DNA of 64,000 nucleotides from an uncultured Ruminococcus sp. (GCA_900545345.1 UQYQ01000005.1:35936-99935), one strand, 5' to 3'. Shown: positions 1 to 7,103, numbered from the stretch's first letter. The notes: generated by a model from the sequence alone, not told the origin. A program made the numbers and translations.

Positions 1-318
1 GGCTTTTGAAATTATCCGGGCAATAAGCTCGCCGCCCATACCTGCGATTATTATGTCGCTGACATTGTCAGGAGAAATCTTTTCAAGTCCGTCTGAGAGT
101 ATAGTTTCGATTTTATCCTCAAATCCCTCGTTTGAAATGTGTTTTCTTGCACTTTCGAGAGGTCCTTTTCTCAGGTCACAGGCAATTGCTTTTTCACATA
201 TCCCGTTTGAAATTAAATATACGGCAAGATATGCATGGTCAGTGCCGACATCGACTGCAATTCCGTTGCCTGATACAAATTCGGCACACAATTTTAATCT
301 GTCATCTATGTTTATCAT
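1..318 (-). CDS. trmK: tRNA (adenine-22-N1) methyltransferase TrmK, N-terminal part
   Basis: This is the first 106 codons of a gene that runs off the left edge. The product begins MINIDDRLKLCAEFV and has a class I SAM-binding loop at about residues 22-30 (VDVGTDHAY) followed by an IIIAGMGG motif near residue 90. This pair is typical of the TrmK/YqfN family (DUF633), which methylates N1 of adenine 22 in tRNA. I chose the ATG at 316-318 because AAGGG lies just upstream on this strand and the family starts close to this motif. The catalytic C-terminal half is outside the window. In many Firmicutes trmK follows rpoD and dnaG, but those genes cannot be seen here. Confidence 0.85.
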   Translation of the reverse strand, partial: MINIDDRLKLCAEFVSGNGIAVDVGTDHAYLAVYLISNGICEKAIACDLRKGPLESARKHISNEGFEDKIETILSDGLEKISPDNVSDIIIAGMGGELIARIISKA

Positions 319-351
319 GGTTTATCCCTTATGAGTAATATTAAAATTTAA

Positions 352-373
352 GGGCGGCAGATTTTTGCCGCCC
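352..373 (-). terminator. Intrinsic terminator after the DUF1858 gene
   Basis: GGGCGGCA at 352-359 pairs with TGCCGCCC at 366-373 across a six-base loop. On the minus strand the hairpin is followed by an A/T-rich tail. It lies between the end of the DUF1858 gene and the start of trmK, so it probably separates the two transcripts. Confidence 0.7.
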
Positions 374-389
374 TGTAGGTCTTTTTTGT

Positions 390-593
390 TTAGTTCCCAA
401 AATGTGCGTTTAGCTTTTCAACAAGTTCGTCTGCGTCAACGCCGTGAACAGCACAAGCCTGTTCGATAGTTTCACCCCTTGATGACGGACAGCCAAGACA
501 GTGCATACCCATTTCTAAAAAGAATGGTGCGGTTTCTCTGTCGGCGTCAAGAACATCACCTATCATTGTATCTTTTGTTACTTCAAATGCCAT
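390..593 (-). CDS. DUF1858 domain protein (hybrid-cluster-protein-associated redox disulfide type)
   Basis: This 67-residue protein matches the DUF1858 family (TIGR03980-like), small domains found alone or fused to redox enzymes. The visible signature is a CxxC pair at Cys32-x2-Cys35 (CLGCP) followed by a third cysteine at Cys47 in ETIEQAC, the pattern used for a redox-active disulfide. The reading frame begins with ATG at 591-593 behind AGAAAGGA on the minus strand. It has its own promoter (644-672) and terminator (352-373), so it looks like a single-gene unit. The electron-transfer partner is not in the window, so the biological role is unknown. Confidence 0.85.
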   Translation of the reverse strand: MAFEVTKDTMIGDVLDADRETAPFFLEMGMHCLGCPSSRGETIEQACAVHGVDADELVEKLNAHFGN

Positions 594-643
594 TATTTAT
601 ACATCCTTTCTGTTAATGAATGTTTGAGATATTTCTCACTAAT

Positions 644-672
644 ATTATAACCAAATAACTGAAAAAATGCAA
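644..672 (-). promoter_or_regulatory. Sigma-A type promoter of the DUF1858 gene
   Basis: On the minus strand TTGCAT (667-672) and TATAAT (644-649) are separated by 17 bases, about 45 bases upstream of the start codon. Confidence 0.7.
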
Positions 673-679
673 GCGGTGA

Positions 680-698
680 GCAACGTGACGTTGCATCC
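680..698. repeat. Small hairpin repeat GCAACG-loop-CGTTGC-ATCC, copy 1
   Basis: A perfect 6-bp stem (GCAACG/CGTTGC) with a three-base loop, followed by ATCC. The same stem and the same trailing ATCC recur at 5303-5322, inside the end of araD. The remaining intergenic sequence here (700-800) is AT-rich, and I see no gene in it. Confidence 0.5.
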
Positions 699-800
699 GA
701 TTTGCGTTTTCATTTTGCAGGTTATTGTGACTTTATATCTCGCATTTATATTTTGCAGTTTATCATATTTAAACATTAAATAAAATTTAAAATAGGCGGC

Positions 801-818
801 AGAACCGGCGGCGGTTCT
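801..818 (-). terminator. Probable terminator of the FemX-like gene
   Basis: AGAACCG (801-807) pairs with CGGTTCT (812-818) immediately after the stop codon. On the minus strand it is followed by GCCGCC and then an AT-rich tract, so the U-tail is displaced and the call is moderate. Confidence 0.45.
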
Positions 819-821
819 TTG

Positions 822-1916
822 TTATTTGTGCCTTGTTGCTACCTTGATTCTTCTTTGAAGCTCATGAAGTCCTCTGTATATGCTTTCAAAGAAGTGAACA
901 AGCTTCTTTTTAAACGGTGAGAAAGTATAATAAAATTCTCCTGCATAGGTTACAACCTCACCGTTAAATCCTTTTTTAAATTTATATACGCCGTAATTCG
1001 GGTGAGTTTCATCGGTATAGAAAGGAATACCCTGAAAATCGTATATGAAATTGTTGTTTTCCAGAGCCCACTGAATCATAGTCCATTGCATTAAATGGTT
1101 TGGCATAACATTTCTGTGCTTATTTGAAGACGCACCGTAAACATAACAGGTCTTTCCCGCATATTGTGTGGTTACAGCACCGGAAACAGGAGTTTCGGTT
1201 CCGTCCTCATTTTGAAGATAACACATATAAAGTCTGCAATGGTCAAATCCCAATGCATTTATCATTTTCACAAAATATTCCTTAGGTCTTATAGAAAATC
1301 CGTCACGGGTACCTGTTTCAGCCATCATAGGATAAAAGTCATCGACCGCCTCAGGACCGCACGCTTTGCAGATAACTCCCTTTCTTGAGGCTAAACGAAT
1401 ATTATATCTCCATTTAGAATGAAAGCTTGCCATTACTTCATCAGGTGTCTTACCTTCGATATTTAAAAGCATATAGTTGTTTCTTGCCTGAATGGTTGAA
1501 AGCTCAGGAGCATTTTCAATATGTGAAAAACCCATTTCTTTTAAAATGTTTTTCGCTTTTTCATCTGTTTCAACAAAGCATGGGTCCCACATAAATTCAT
1601 AGCAGTTATGCTTTTTTGCCAACACTTTTATGCCTTCGAAAATGTCAGCAAGGACTTCTTTATTGTGATAATCACAAACAGGACCGTGTGAAGCATAAAG
1701 AAATGAACAGCCGAATATAGGTATTTTCTTTACAAGAACTAAACAAGTTCCTTGTATTTTACCGTCAGAGTCTCTTGAAATAACAGCGTCCCAGCCCCAG
1801 TTATCTTTAACTTTAGTCCAATTTAATGACTGAAGAAAATTACCGTTTTTATCTGTGCTTGCAAACGCTTCATACTCTTTGCACAGTTCTTTATTATTTT
1901 TATCGAGTATTTCCAA
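822..1916 (-). CDS. FemAB-family peptidoglycan bridge aminoacyltransferase (FemX-like)
   Basis: About 364 residues, the normal size of the FemAB family. These are double-GNAT-fold enzymes that add amino acids from aminoacyl-tRNA to the lipid II stem peptide to build the interpeptide bridge. Supporting landmarks are an early W-x-x-V segment, LLNIEGKTPDEVMASFHSKWRY before mid-protein, GAVTTQYAGKTCYVYGAS and a C-terminal YDFQGIP-NYGVYKFKKGFNGE block typical of FemX. The frame could open at a GTG (1931), but that codon overlaps the AAAAGGTGGG ribosome site. The TTG at 1916, eight bases downstream of it, fits better and is used here. It probably works on the same wall as MurT/GatD at 45-47 kb. The exact amino acid added cannot be read from sequence. 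Confidence 0.85.
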   Translation of the reverse strand: MEILDKNNKELCKEYEAFASTDKNGNFLQSLNWTKVKDNWGWDAVISRDSDGKIQGTCLVLVKKIPIFGCSFLYASHGPVCDYHNKEVLADIFEGIKVLAKKHNCYEFMWDPCFVETDEKAKNILKEMGFSHIENAPELSTIQARNNYMLLNIEGKTPDEVMASFHSKWRYNIRLASRKGVICKACGPEAVDDFYPMMAETGTRDGFSIRPKEYFVKMINALGFDHCRLYMCYLQNEDGTETPVSGAVTTQYAGKTCYVYGASSNKHRNVMPNHLMQWTMIQWALENNNFIYDFQGIPFYTDETHPNYGVYKFKKGFNGEVVTYAGEFYYTFSPFKKKLVHFFESIYRGLHELQRRIKVATRHK

Positions 1917-2022
1917 AATTAAAATTCCCACCTTTTATGAAATCTATCGCTTTTCATTTTATATTCTTTCCACAATATTATACAATATTTTTACTTAAAA
2001 ATCAATATAACAAAATTTCAAG

Positions 2023-2709
2023 TTAATCTTGGTATTTTGAGGTTACACCCAAGTATTCCTCAAGGCATAAATTTTTCTTTTTGATATCCTTTGCAATGTC
2101 TTTGCCTACATACCTTATATGCCATGGTTCATAGCTGTATCCGGTTATACTTTCTTTCCCTTTTGGGAAACGGATAATAAACCCATATTCAGTACAATGT
2201 TCAGCCAGCCATTCCATATCTTTACTTCCGATTGTACTGAAATCTGCATTGTTGATGTCCATTGCCAATCCTGACTGATGTTCGGAATATCCGGGGCGTG
2301 CCGAAAAAGTATCTGCCTCTTTTTTTTCGTGCTCTTTGGTGTATTCTTCATAAAGAGCTTTTTGTTTTTCATAGCTTCTGAAACCTGAAACTATTTCCAG
2401 AGAAATTCCGTCTTCAGCTGCTGCCTGTTTCATTTTTGCGAATGCTTCCATTGTTTCATCAGTTAGTCCGTAGTTATAATCCTTTGGCAGAGAATATGTT
2501 TTATTTACAATCAAAATTCCGTCAATATATGTTACTCCGCCTACAACCTCGGTTGAATGAGCTTTTGCGTTTGCAGCAACAGCAGGTTCATTTATTGATG
2601 ATGTTTGTGTATCTTTATTTTCGGAACTGTCAGCGTCGCTTCCTTTTTCACAGCTGCAGAAAAACATCAGAATTAAAGCCGATAACAACAACATAGTTAT
2701 TCGTTTCAT
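2023..2709 (-). CDS. D-alanyl-D-alanine carboxypeptidase, VanY/M15B family lipoprotein
   Basis: A 228-residue secreted protein. The N-terminus is a short basic-hydrophobic signal ending in FFCSC, a lipobox-like site with Cys20 as the probable lipidated residue, followed by a Ser/Asp/Glu-rich linker. The catalytic domain carries the M15B zinc-peptidase landmarks: SGFRSYEKQ, then S-x-H-x-x-G-x-A-x-D (SEHQSGLAMD), then a distal PWHIRYVG with the third zinc histidine. Such enzymes remove the terminal D-Ala of peptidoglycan stem peptides. The ATG follows AAAGGAAG on the minus strand. It stands alone between FemX and the divergent araB. No VanS/VanR genes are nearby, so a housekeeping role is more likely than vancomycin resistance. 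Confidence 0.88.
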   Translation of the reverse strand: MKRITMLLLSALILMFFCSCEKGSDADSSENKDTQTSSINEPAVAANAKAHSTEVVGGVTYIDGILIVNKTYSLPKDYNYGLTDETMEAFAKMKQAAAEDGISLEIVSGFRSYEKQKALYEEYTKEHEKKEADTFSARPGYSEHQSGLAMDINNADFSTIGSKDMEWLAEHCTEYGFIIRFPKGKESITGYSYEPWHIRYVGKDIAKDIKKKNLCLEEYLGVTSKYQD

Positions 2710-2857
2710 TTTAAAACTTCCTTTTATGTATAGTTTTGATTATATATTAGTATATCACATTAAGTACAATAAGTCTATAACCCTGTTATTAATGTATTAC
2801 CGTGTTTGAATGATGAAATAATACTGCTGTTAATATCAAAATTTATATTTTAAATTA

Positions 2858-2886
2858 TTGATTTGATGAAAGCTATGTGGTACAAT
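2858..2886 (+). promoter_or_regulatory. Promoter of the araB-araD operon
   Basis: TTGATT (2858-2863), a 17-base spacer and TACAAT (2881-2886), about 50 bases before the araB start. I saw no clear AraR or cre operator around it. Confidence 0.6.
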
Positions 2887-2937
2887 ATTGATAGCATTTT
2901 ATAAATAATACAGATTTTCTCGGAAACGGAGTTTTTT

Positions 2938-4596
2938 ATGGACAAATATACAATAGGAATTGATTTCGGGTCATTGTCGGGAAGAGCATTACTGCTTAAT
3001 ATTTCAAGCGGTGAAGAAGTGGCTTCTTCGGTATATGAATATCCCCATGCTGTAATGGACAGGGAATTGCCGACAGGTGAAAAGCTGGGGAACGAATACG
3101 CACTTCAGCACCCTCAGGATTATTTGGATGTTTTATATAACACAATTCCCGATGTGATAAAAACAAGCGGTGTTGACCCGAAGGACATCATCGGTATCGG
3201 AACTGATTTTACAGCCTGCACAATGATTCCATGCAAGTCAGACGGGACTCCGCTTTGTTTTTCAGATGAATATAAGCATAATCCTCATGCATGGGTAAAG
3301 CTCTGGAAGCACCATGCAGCACAGTATGAAGCAAATAAGCTCAATGAAATTGCACAGCAGCGGGGTGAGCAATGGCTTAACAATTACGGCGGAAAGATAT
3401 CAAGTGAGTGGGCTATACCTAAGCTTATGCAGGTATGTGACGAGGCTCCCGAAATATATAACGCAATGGACAGATGGATAGAAGCCGCAGACTGGATAGT
3501 CTGGATGATGACGGGTGTTGAAACAAGGAATTCCTGTACAGCGGGATATAAGGCAATTTGGAATAAGAAAAAAGGATACCCGTCAAAAGACTTTTTTAAA
3601 GCACTTAATCCTATGATGGAAAACTGCGTTGAAGAAAGGCTCGGAACTAACATAACTCCGCTTGGAAATAAGGCAGGAAAAATCACAGAGGAATTTTCAA
3701 AGAAAACAGGCTTGTCACCTGATACGGTTGTTTGTATCGGAAATGTCGATGCTCATGTCTGCGTTCCGTCTGTTTCGATTGACGGCCCTAAAAAAATGCT
3801 TGCTATTATCGGCACTTCAACCTGCCACATATTAATGGGTGAAGAGGAGAAACAAGTACCGGGAATGTGCGGCGTTGTCGAAGACGGTGTTATGCCCGGA
3901 CTTTTCGGATATGAAGCAGGTCAGTCATGTGTCGGCGACCATTTTGCATGGCTTGTGGATAATTGCGTTCCTGAAAGCTATTATAAAAAAGCCGAAGAAA
4001 AAGGCATGAATATACATGAATATCTTACATCTTTAGCATCACAGCTTAAAGTCGGCGAAAGCGGACTTTTGGCACTTGACTGGTGGAACGGAAACCGTTC
4101 GGTTTTGGTTGATGCAGATTTGACAGGCTGTATGCTCGGAATGACTTTGGCAACAAAGCCCGAAGAAATGTATCGTGCGTTGATAGAGGCTACCGCTTTT
4201 GGTACAAGAATGATAGTTGAGAATTTTAGGAATAACGGTGTTCCCGTTGAAGAATTTTATGCAAGCGGAGGAATATCCGTAAAAAACGAAATGGCTATGA
4301 AGATATACAGCGATGTTTTGAAAATGCCTGTTAAAATAGCAGGTTCTTCACAAGGCCCCGCTTTGGGAAGTGCAATCTTTGCAAGCGTTGCCGTGGGAAG
4401 TGAAAACGGCGGATATGACAGTATTTTTGAAGCTGCTGAAAAGCTCGGAAAGGTTCGTGACAAGCATTATGAACCTATAAAAGAAAATGCAGAGGTTTAT
4501 GATAAGCTTTATGCTGAATATAAAAAGCTTCACGATTATTTCGGCAGAGGCGGAAATAATGTTATGAAGACACTTAAAGATATCAAAAGGGGATAA
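2938..4596 (+). CDS. araB: Ribulokinase
   Basis: A 552-residue FGGY-family sugar kinase. The start MDKYTIGIDFGSLSGRALL carries the phosphate-1 ATP motif. TDFTACTMIP, the GNVDAHVCVPS block, the GTSTCHIL segment and the FYASGGISVKN adenosine motif are all characteristic of AraB rather than xylulokinase. It phosphorylates L-ribulose to L-ribulose 5-phosphate in the cytoplasm. Araban-derived arabinose is the usual source. The start ATG follows ACGGAG. The gene is followed after five bases by araD, giving two consecutive steps in one operon. Arabinose isomerase (araA), a transporter and a regulator are not in the window, so the pathway must be completed elsewhere. Confidence 0.95.
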   Translation: MDKYTIGIDFGSLSGRALLLNISSGEEVASSVYEYPHAVMDRELPTGEKLGNEYALQHPQDYLDVLYNTIPDVIKTSGVDPKDIIGIGTDFTACTMIPCKSDGTPLCFSDEYKHNPHAWVKLWKHHAAQYEANKLNEIAQQRGEQWLNNYGGKISSEWAIPKLMQVCDEAPEIYNAMDRWIEAADWIVWMMTGVETRNSCTAGYKAIWNKKKGYPSKDFFKALNPMMENCVEERLGTNITPLGNKAGKITEEFSKKTGLSPDTVVCIGNVDAHVCVPSVSIDGPKKMLAIIGTSTCHILMGEEEKQVPGMCGVVEDGVMPGLFGYEAGQSCVGDHFAWLVDNCVPESYYKKAEEKGMNIHEYLTSLASQLKVGESGLLALDWWNGNRSVLVDADLTGCMLGMTLATKPEEMYRALIEATAFGTRMIVENFRNNGVPVEEFYASGGISVKNEMAMKIYSDVLKMPVKIAGSSQGPALGSAIFASVAVGSENGGYDSIFEAAEKLGKVRDKHYEPIKENAEVYDKLYAEYKKLHDYFGRGGNNVMKTLKDIKRG

Positions 4597-4601
4597 GTAA
4601 T

Positions 4602-5312
4602 ATGCTTGAAGAATTAAAAGAAAGAGTTTATCGCGGTAATATGATGCTTCCCGAAAACAAGCTCGTTATCGCAACATGGGGAAATGTTTCCGAAATCGAC
4701 AGAGAAAAAGGGCTTTTTGTTATTAAGCCGAGCGGAGTTGAATACAAAGACCTTTCGCCTGATAAAATGGTTGTTTGCGACCTGAAAGGAAATGTCGTTG
4801 AAGGTGATTTGAAGCCAAGCTCCGATATGTTTACCCACCTTGAGCTTTATAAGAATTTCTCCAATGCGAATGCTATTGTACATACTCATTCACGCTGGGC
4901 AACAATCTGGGCTCAGGCGGGAAAGAGCATAAGTGCTTACGGCACAACTCACGCAGATTACTTCTACGGTGCAATTCCTATCACCAGAAAAATGACCGAT
5001 GAAGAAATTTCTACCGAATATGAGAGAAACACCGGCCGTGTTATTGTAGAAACCTTTGTCACACACAGAACAAGCCCATGCAAAATGAACGCTTGTCTTG
5101 TTCATTCCCACGGGCCGTTCCTTTGGGGTGATGATGCGATTTCAGTTGTTGAAAAGGCCGTTGTGCTTGAAGAAATTGCTTTCATGGCTTGGCATACTGA
5201 AATGCTTGCATACAAAAAGGAAGTTTCAACTATGAAAATGCAGCAGCAGCTTTTAGATAAGCATTTTTTAAGAAAGCACGGTGACAACGCTTACTACGGG
5301 CAGCAACGATAA
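4602..5312 (+). CDS. araD: L-ribulose-5-phosphate 4-epimerase
   Basis: This 236-residue class II aldolase-fold enzyme converts L-ribulose 5-phosphate to D-xylulose 5-phosphate, feeding the pentose phosphate pathway. The metal-binding histidines are visible in IVHTHSRWAT and ACLVHSHGPFLWG. GNVSEIDREKG, KPSGVEY and AYGTTHADYFYG match the AraD consensus. It starts five bases after araB behind GGGGATAAGTAAT and is certainly co-transcribed. The last codons (QQR-stop) lie inside a small hairpin repeat at 5303-5322, and the TAA stop sits in its loop. The very C-terminus may therefore have been replaced by insertion of that palindrome. Confidence 0.95.
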   Translation: MLEELKERVYRGNMMLPENKLVIATWGNVSEIDREKGLFVIKPSGVEYKDLSPDKMVVCDLKGNVVEGDLKPSSDMFTHLELYKNFSNANAIVHTHSRWATIWAQAGKSISAYGTTHADYFYGAIPITRKMTDEEISTEYERNTGRVIVETFVTHRTSPCKMNACLVHSHGPFLWGDDAISVVEKAVVLEEIAFMAWHTEMLAYKKEVSTMKMQQQLLDKHFLRKHGDNAYYGQQR

Positions 5313-5322
5313 CGTTGCATCC
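5303..5322. repeat. Small hairpin repeat GCAACG-loop-CGTTGC-ATCC, copy 2, overlapping the araD stop
   Basis: GCAACG (5303-5308), a four-base loop containing the araD TAA, then CGTTGC (5313-5318) and ATCC. Stem and tail match the copy at 680-698. The next 100 bases (5323-5420) contain short imperfect hairpins (TGCC...GGCA; AGGGCT...AGCCCT) and no recognisable gene. Together they could also act as the transcript end of araBD. Confidence 0.5.
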
Positions 5323-5421
5323 TCTGCCTCCTTTGGCAAATTTGATTAATGTGCTGCTTTACTGCAACGGAGGGCTTTACCAATCGGAAGAAGTAGCCCT
5401 GCACTCGTTATGCCCCAAAAC

Positions 5422-5673
5422 TCAATCCGAAATGTTATCAGGTTCGCTTTCCTTAATTAATATTTTGCTGGGAAATAATTTTTCTAAGAGGTCGTCACAG
5501 TCGGTTTGAAGTCTTTTTGCCTCATGCACCAAGCACTCCATGCCCCCTCTTAAAAACTCATTTTCTTTGGTGAAATCGAGAAACAGGGCAAATACATTAG
5601 TAAGTCCGGCTATGTTGTCAGCTTGAAATTTGATTTCTTCTATATCGCTTATAGTGAATTTTTTATCAGACAT
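5422..5673 (-). CDS. Small hypothetical protein
   Basis: An 83-residue acidic, soluble, probably all-helical protein that I do not recognise. It begins MSDKKFTISDIEEIKFQ and has a mid segment FLRGGMECLVHEAKRL. An upstream in-frame ATG (5691) exists, but AGAGGA sits nine bases before the ATG at 5671-5673, so that start is preferred. It has no signal peptide or membrane segment. It lies between araD (convergent) and the ribbon-helix-helix array (divergent), and it might be the first gene of the accessory island. No function is proposed. Confidence 0.6.
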   Translation of the reverse strand: MSDKKFTISDIEEIKFQADNIAGLTNVFALFLDFTKENEFLRGGMECLVHEAKRLQTDCDDLLEKLFPSKILIKESEPDNISD

Positions 5674-5736
5674 TTTGTTTATTCCTCTCATTTTTATATT
5701 TTGATTTTAACATGATGTTAGTACATTAATCAATAA

Positions 5737-5750
5737 TATGTTGTAACATA
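5737..5750. promoter_or_regulatory. Palindrome upstream of the ribbon-helix-helix array (candidate operator)
   Basis: TATGTTGTAACATA is a perfect 14-base palindrome about 80 bases before the first array gene. Related TATGTTGT-containing sites occur at 6495-6508 and 6557-6568 before the fourth gene. Ribbon-helix-helix proteins commonly bind short palindromes in their own promoters, so autoregulation is inferred, not shown. Confidence 0.4.
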
Positions 5751-5828
5751 ATTGTAAACTGTTTGTGTACTGATGTTATTGTATGATTCGAATATAACAT
5801 ATTTTTAATTTATATAGGTGGTGATATT

Positions 5829-6017
5829 ATGCCAACTGCTAGAACTAGAGCGAATAGAAAATATAATGAAAAAGCTTACGATAGAATAAGTTTGACGGTA
5901 AAAAAAGGTGAGCGTGATGAGCTTAAAACTCATGCTGAAAATCAGGGCGAAAGTCTAAACGGCTTTATTAATCGTGCTATTCGTGAAGCAATAGAGAGAG
6001 ATAATAGAAAAATGTAA
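5829..6017 (+). CDS. Arc-like ribbon-helix-helix DNA-binding protein, array gene 1 (type A)
   Basis: A 62-residue protein with an Arc/MetJ-type ribbon-helix-helix fold: a basic N-terminal arm, the beta strand region AYDRISLTVKKGERDEL, then helix A and a helix B of the form GESLNGFINRAIREAIERD. This fold dimerises and inserts the beta ribbon into the DNA major groove. The ATG follows AGGTGGTGATATT. It is the first of five tandem paralogues and is nearly identical in DNA to gene 5 over its first 40 and last 75 bases. Such proteins are common in mobile elements and toxin-antitoxin systems. No target or partner toxin is identified by sequence. Confidence 0.85.
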   Translation: MPTARTRANRKYNEKAYDRISLTVKKGERDELKTHAENQGESLNGFINRAIREAIERDNRKM

Positions 6018-6049
6018 TATCTGGTTCATACAGAGAGGACAAAATTAGT

Positions 6050-6241
6050 ATGGCATATTCTGATGCAAGCAAAAAGGCAACGATAAAGTATCAAAAAAAG
6101 GCTTATGACAGAATTGAACTTAAAGTAAAAAAAGGAAACAAAGAAATAATCACTAAAAGGGCAGATGAACTCGGCAAAAGCATAAATGCTTATATAAAGG
6201 ATTTGATTAATGCCGACACTGACGGAAAGCTGAAAGATTGA
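6050..6241 (+). CDS. Arc-like ribbon-helix-helix DNA-binding protein, array gene 2 (type B)
   Basis: A 63-residue paralogue of gene 1 but of a second type: strand region KAYDRIELKVKKGNKEII and helix B GKSINAYIKDLINAD, ending in TDGKLKD. The C-terminal half is almost identical in DNA and protein to gene 4, while the first 15 residues differ. The start ATG follows AGAGAGGACAAAATTAGT, 32 bases after gene 1 stops, so the two are in one transcript. The YDRI-L-VKKG core is shared with all other members, so the two types are anciently duplicated. Confidence 0.85.
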   Translation: MAYSDASKKATIKYQKKAYDRIELKVKKGNKEIITKRADELGKSINAYIKDLINADTDGKLKD

Positions 6242-6269
6242 TATTATATAAATAAAGCTTGGAGATTAT

Positions 6270-6458
6270 GTGGGAAAGAAAAGTACCGCAAGCAAAAATA
6301 AATATAATGCAAAAGCTTATGATAGAATAAATTTAATAGTAAAAAAAGGTGAGCGTGACAAGCTTAAAAGTCATGCTGAAAATCAAGGCGAAAGTCTAAA
6401 CGGCTTTATTAATCGTGCTATTTGTGAAACGGTAGAAAGGGATAGTGAAAAAAATTAA
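6270..6458 (+). CDS. Arc-like ribbon-helix-helix DNA-binding protein, array gene 3 (type A)
   Basis: A 62-residue type A copy with GESLNGFINRAICETVERD in the helical part. The start is GTG at 6270, five bases after GGAG. The overlapping ATG at 6268 is out of frame. It is 28 bases downstream of gene 2. It shares the long KAYDRI-L-VKKGERD-LK-HAENQGESLNGFINRAI core with gene 1 but has drifted more at both ends, so it is the most divergent type A copy. Confidence 0.83.
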   Translation: MGKKSTASKNKYNAKAYDRINLIVKKGERDKLKSHAENQGESLNGFINRAICETVERDSEKN

Positions 6459-6494
6459 TCAGAAATACTGTTGCCGGAAAAACAGTTTTGTGTC

Positions 6495-6568
6495 TATGTT
6501 GTAATATAGATATAACTATATTTTAAATTTTAATTAGCAACATAAGAAAATTACAATTATGTTGTTAA
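6495..6568. promoter_or_regulatory. Palindromic sites before array gene 4 (candidate operators or second promoter region)
   Basis: This 138-base gap between genes 3 and 4 holds TATGTTGTAATATA (6495-6508) and an inverted repeat TTAGCAACATAA (6534-6545) / TTATGTTGTTAA (6557-6568) that matches at 11 of 12 positions. All share TATGTTGT with the site before gene 1. The gap is much longer than those between genes 1-2, 2-3 and 4-5, so genes 4-5 probably form a second transcription unit. Confidence 0.4.
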
Positions 6569-6596
6569 TTGAAATATTGAAAAGGACGGTAATATT

Positions 6597-6782
6597 ATGG
6601 GTAAACCTGCTACTAAAGCAAAAAATAAATATAATACAAAAGTTTATGATCGAATAGTTTTACAAGTAAAAAAGGGTAACAAAGAAATAATCACTAAAAG
6701 AGCAGATGAACTTGGCAAAAGCGTAAATGCTTATATAAAGGATTTGATTAATGCCGACACTGACGGAAGGCTGAAAGATTGA
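6597..6782 (+). CDS. Arc-like ribbon-helix-helix DNA-binding protein, array gene 4 (type B)
   Basis: A 61-residue type B copy: strand region VYDRIVLQVKKGNKEII, helix B GKSVNAYIKDLINAD, end TDGRLKD. From codon 24 onward the DNA is nearly the same as gene 2, which suggests recent duplication or gene conversion, while the N-terminus (MGKPATKAKNKYN) is closer to gene 3. The start ATG follows AAAAGGACGGTAATATT. It follows a long gap with palindromes and precedes gene 5 by 24 bases. Confidence 0.84.
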   Translation: MGKPATKAKNKYNTKVYDRIVLQVKKGNKEIITKRADELGKSVNAYIKDLINADTDGRLKD

Positions 6783-6806
6783 TAATATAATAAAGATGGT
6801 GATATT

Positions 6807-6995
6807 ATGCCAACTGCTAGAACTAGAGCGAATAGAAAATATAACGAAAAGGCATATGACAGATTATATGCTACTGTTAAAAAAGGACAAAAGGAACAAA
6901 TAAAACAGCACTCGGAATTAATGGGCGAAAGTTTAAACGGCTTTATTAATCGTGCTATTCGTGAAGCAATAGAGAGAGATAATAGAAAAATGTAA
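6807..6995 (+). CDS. Arc-like ribbon-helix-helix DNA-binding protein, array gene 5 (type A)
   Basis: A 62-residue type A copy. Its first 19 residues and last 23 residues are the same as gene 1, and even the ribosome-site region GGTGATATTATGCC is duplicated. The middle (LYATVKKGQKEQIKQHSELM) is different, so the gene is a mosaic, as expected from gene conversion between flanks while the DNA-contacting ribbon diverged. It is the last intact member. The toxin promoter begins only 16 bases beyond its stop codon. Confidence 0.84.
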   Translation: MPTARTRANRKYNEKAYDRLYATVKKGQKEQIKQHSELMGESLNGFINRAIREAIERDNRKM

Positions 6996-7010
6996 TATCT
7001 GTTTGCTGCG

Positions 7011-7039
7011 TTGACAAATTACAGTACCTAATATATAAT
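7011..7039 (+). promoter_or_regulatory. Consensus promoter of the type I toxin mRNA
   Basis: TTGACA (7011-7016), exactly 17 bases, TATAAT (7034-7039): a perfect sigma-A consensus, the strongest type of promoter in the window. Transcription should start near 7046, about 58 bases before the toxin ATG. Confidence 0.8.
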
Positions 7040-7075
7040 AAAAAATAAGGGTGCTGTACATAAGGCAGGCGGTTT

Positions 7076-7094
7076 CTCCCTTGTTTTAAGGGAG
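7076..7094 (+). promoter_or_regulatory. Hairpin that occludes the toxin Shine-Dalgarno site
   Basis: CTCCCTT (7076-7082) pairs perfectly with AAGGGAG (7088-7094) across a five-base loop, and the 3' arm is the toxin ribosome site (AAGGGAGGTGATAGCA-ATG). The overlapping stretch 7068-7080 can alternatively pair with 7269-7280 near the mRNA 3' end with one bulged base. Type I toxin mRNAs characteristically hide their ribosome site in such structures until processed. Confidence 0.65.
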
Positions 7095-7103
7095 GTGATA
7101 GCA

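Noticed and set aside
2023..2709. VanY-like protein as part of a vancomycin resistance cluster
   Set aside because: No vanH, vanA/B-type ligase, vanX or two-component system is nearby. A housekeeping D,D-carboxypeptidase is the simpler reading.
5315..5509. Short plus-strand frame after araD
   Set aside because: It overlaps the minus-strand gene 5422-5673, which has a good ribosome site, and begins in the hairpin-rich gap without one of its own.
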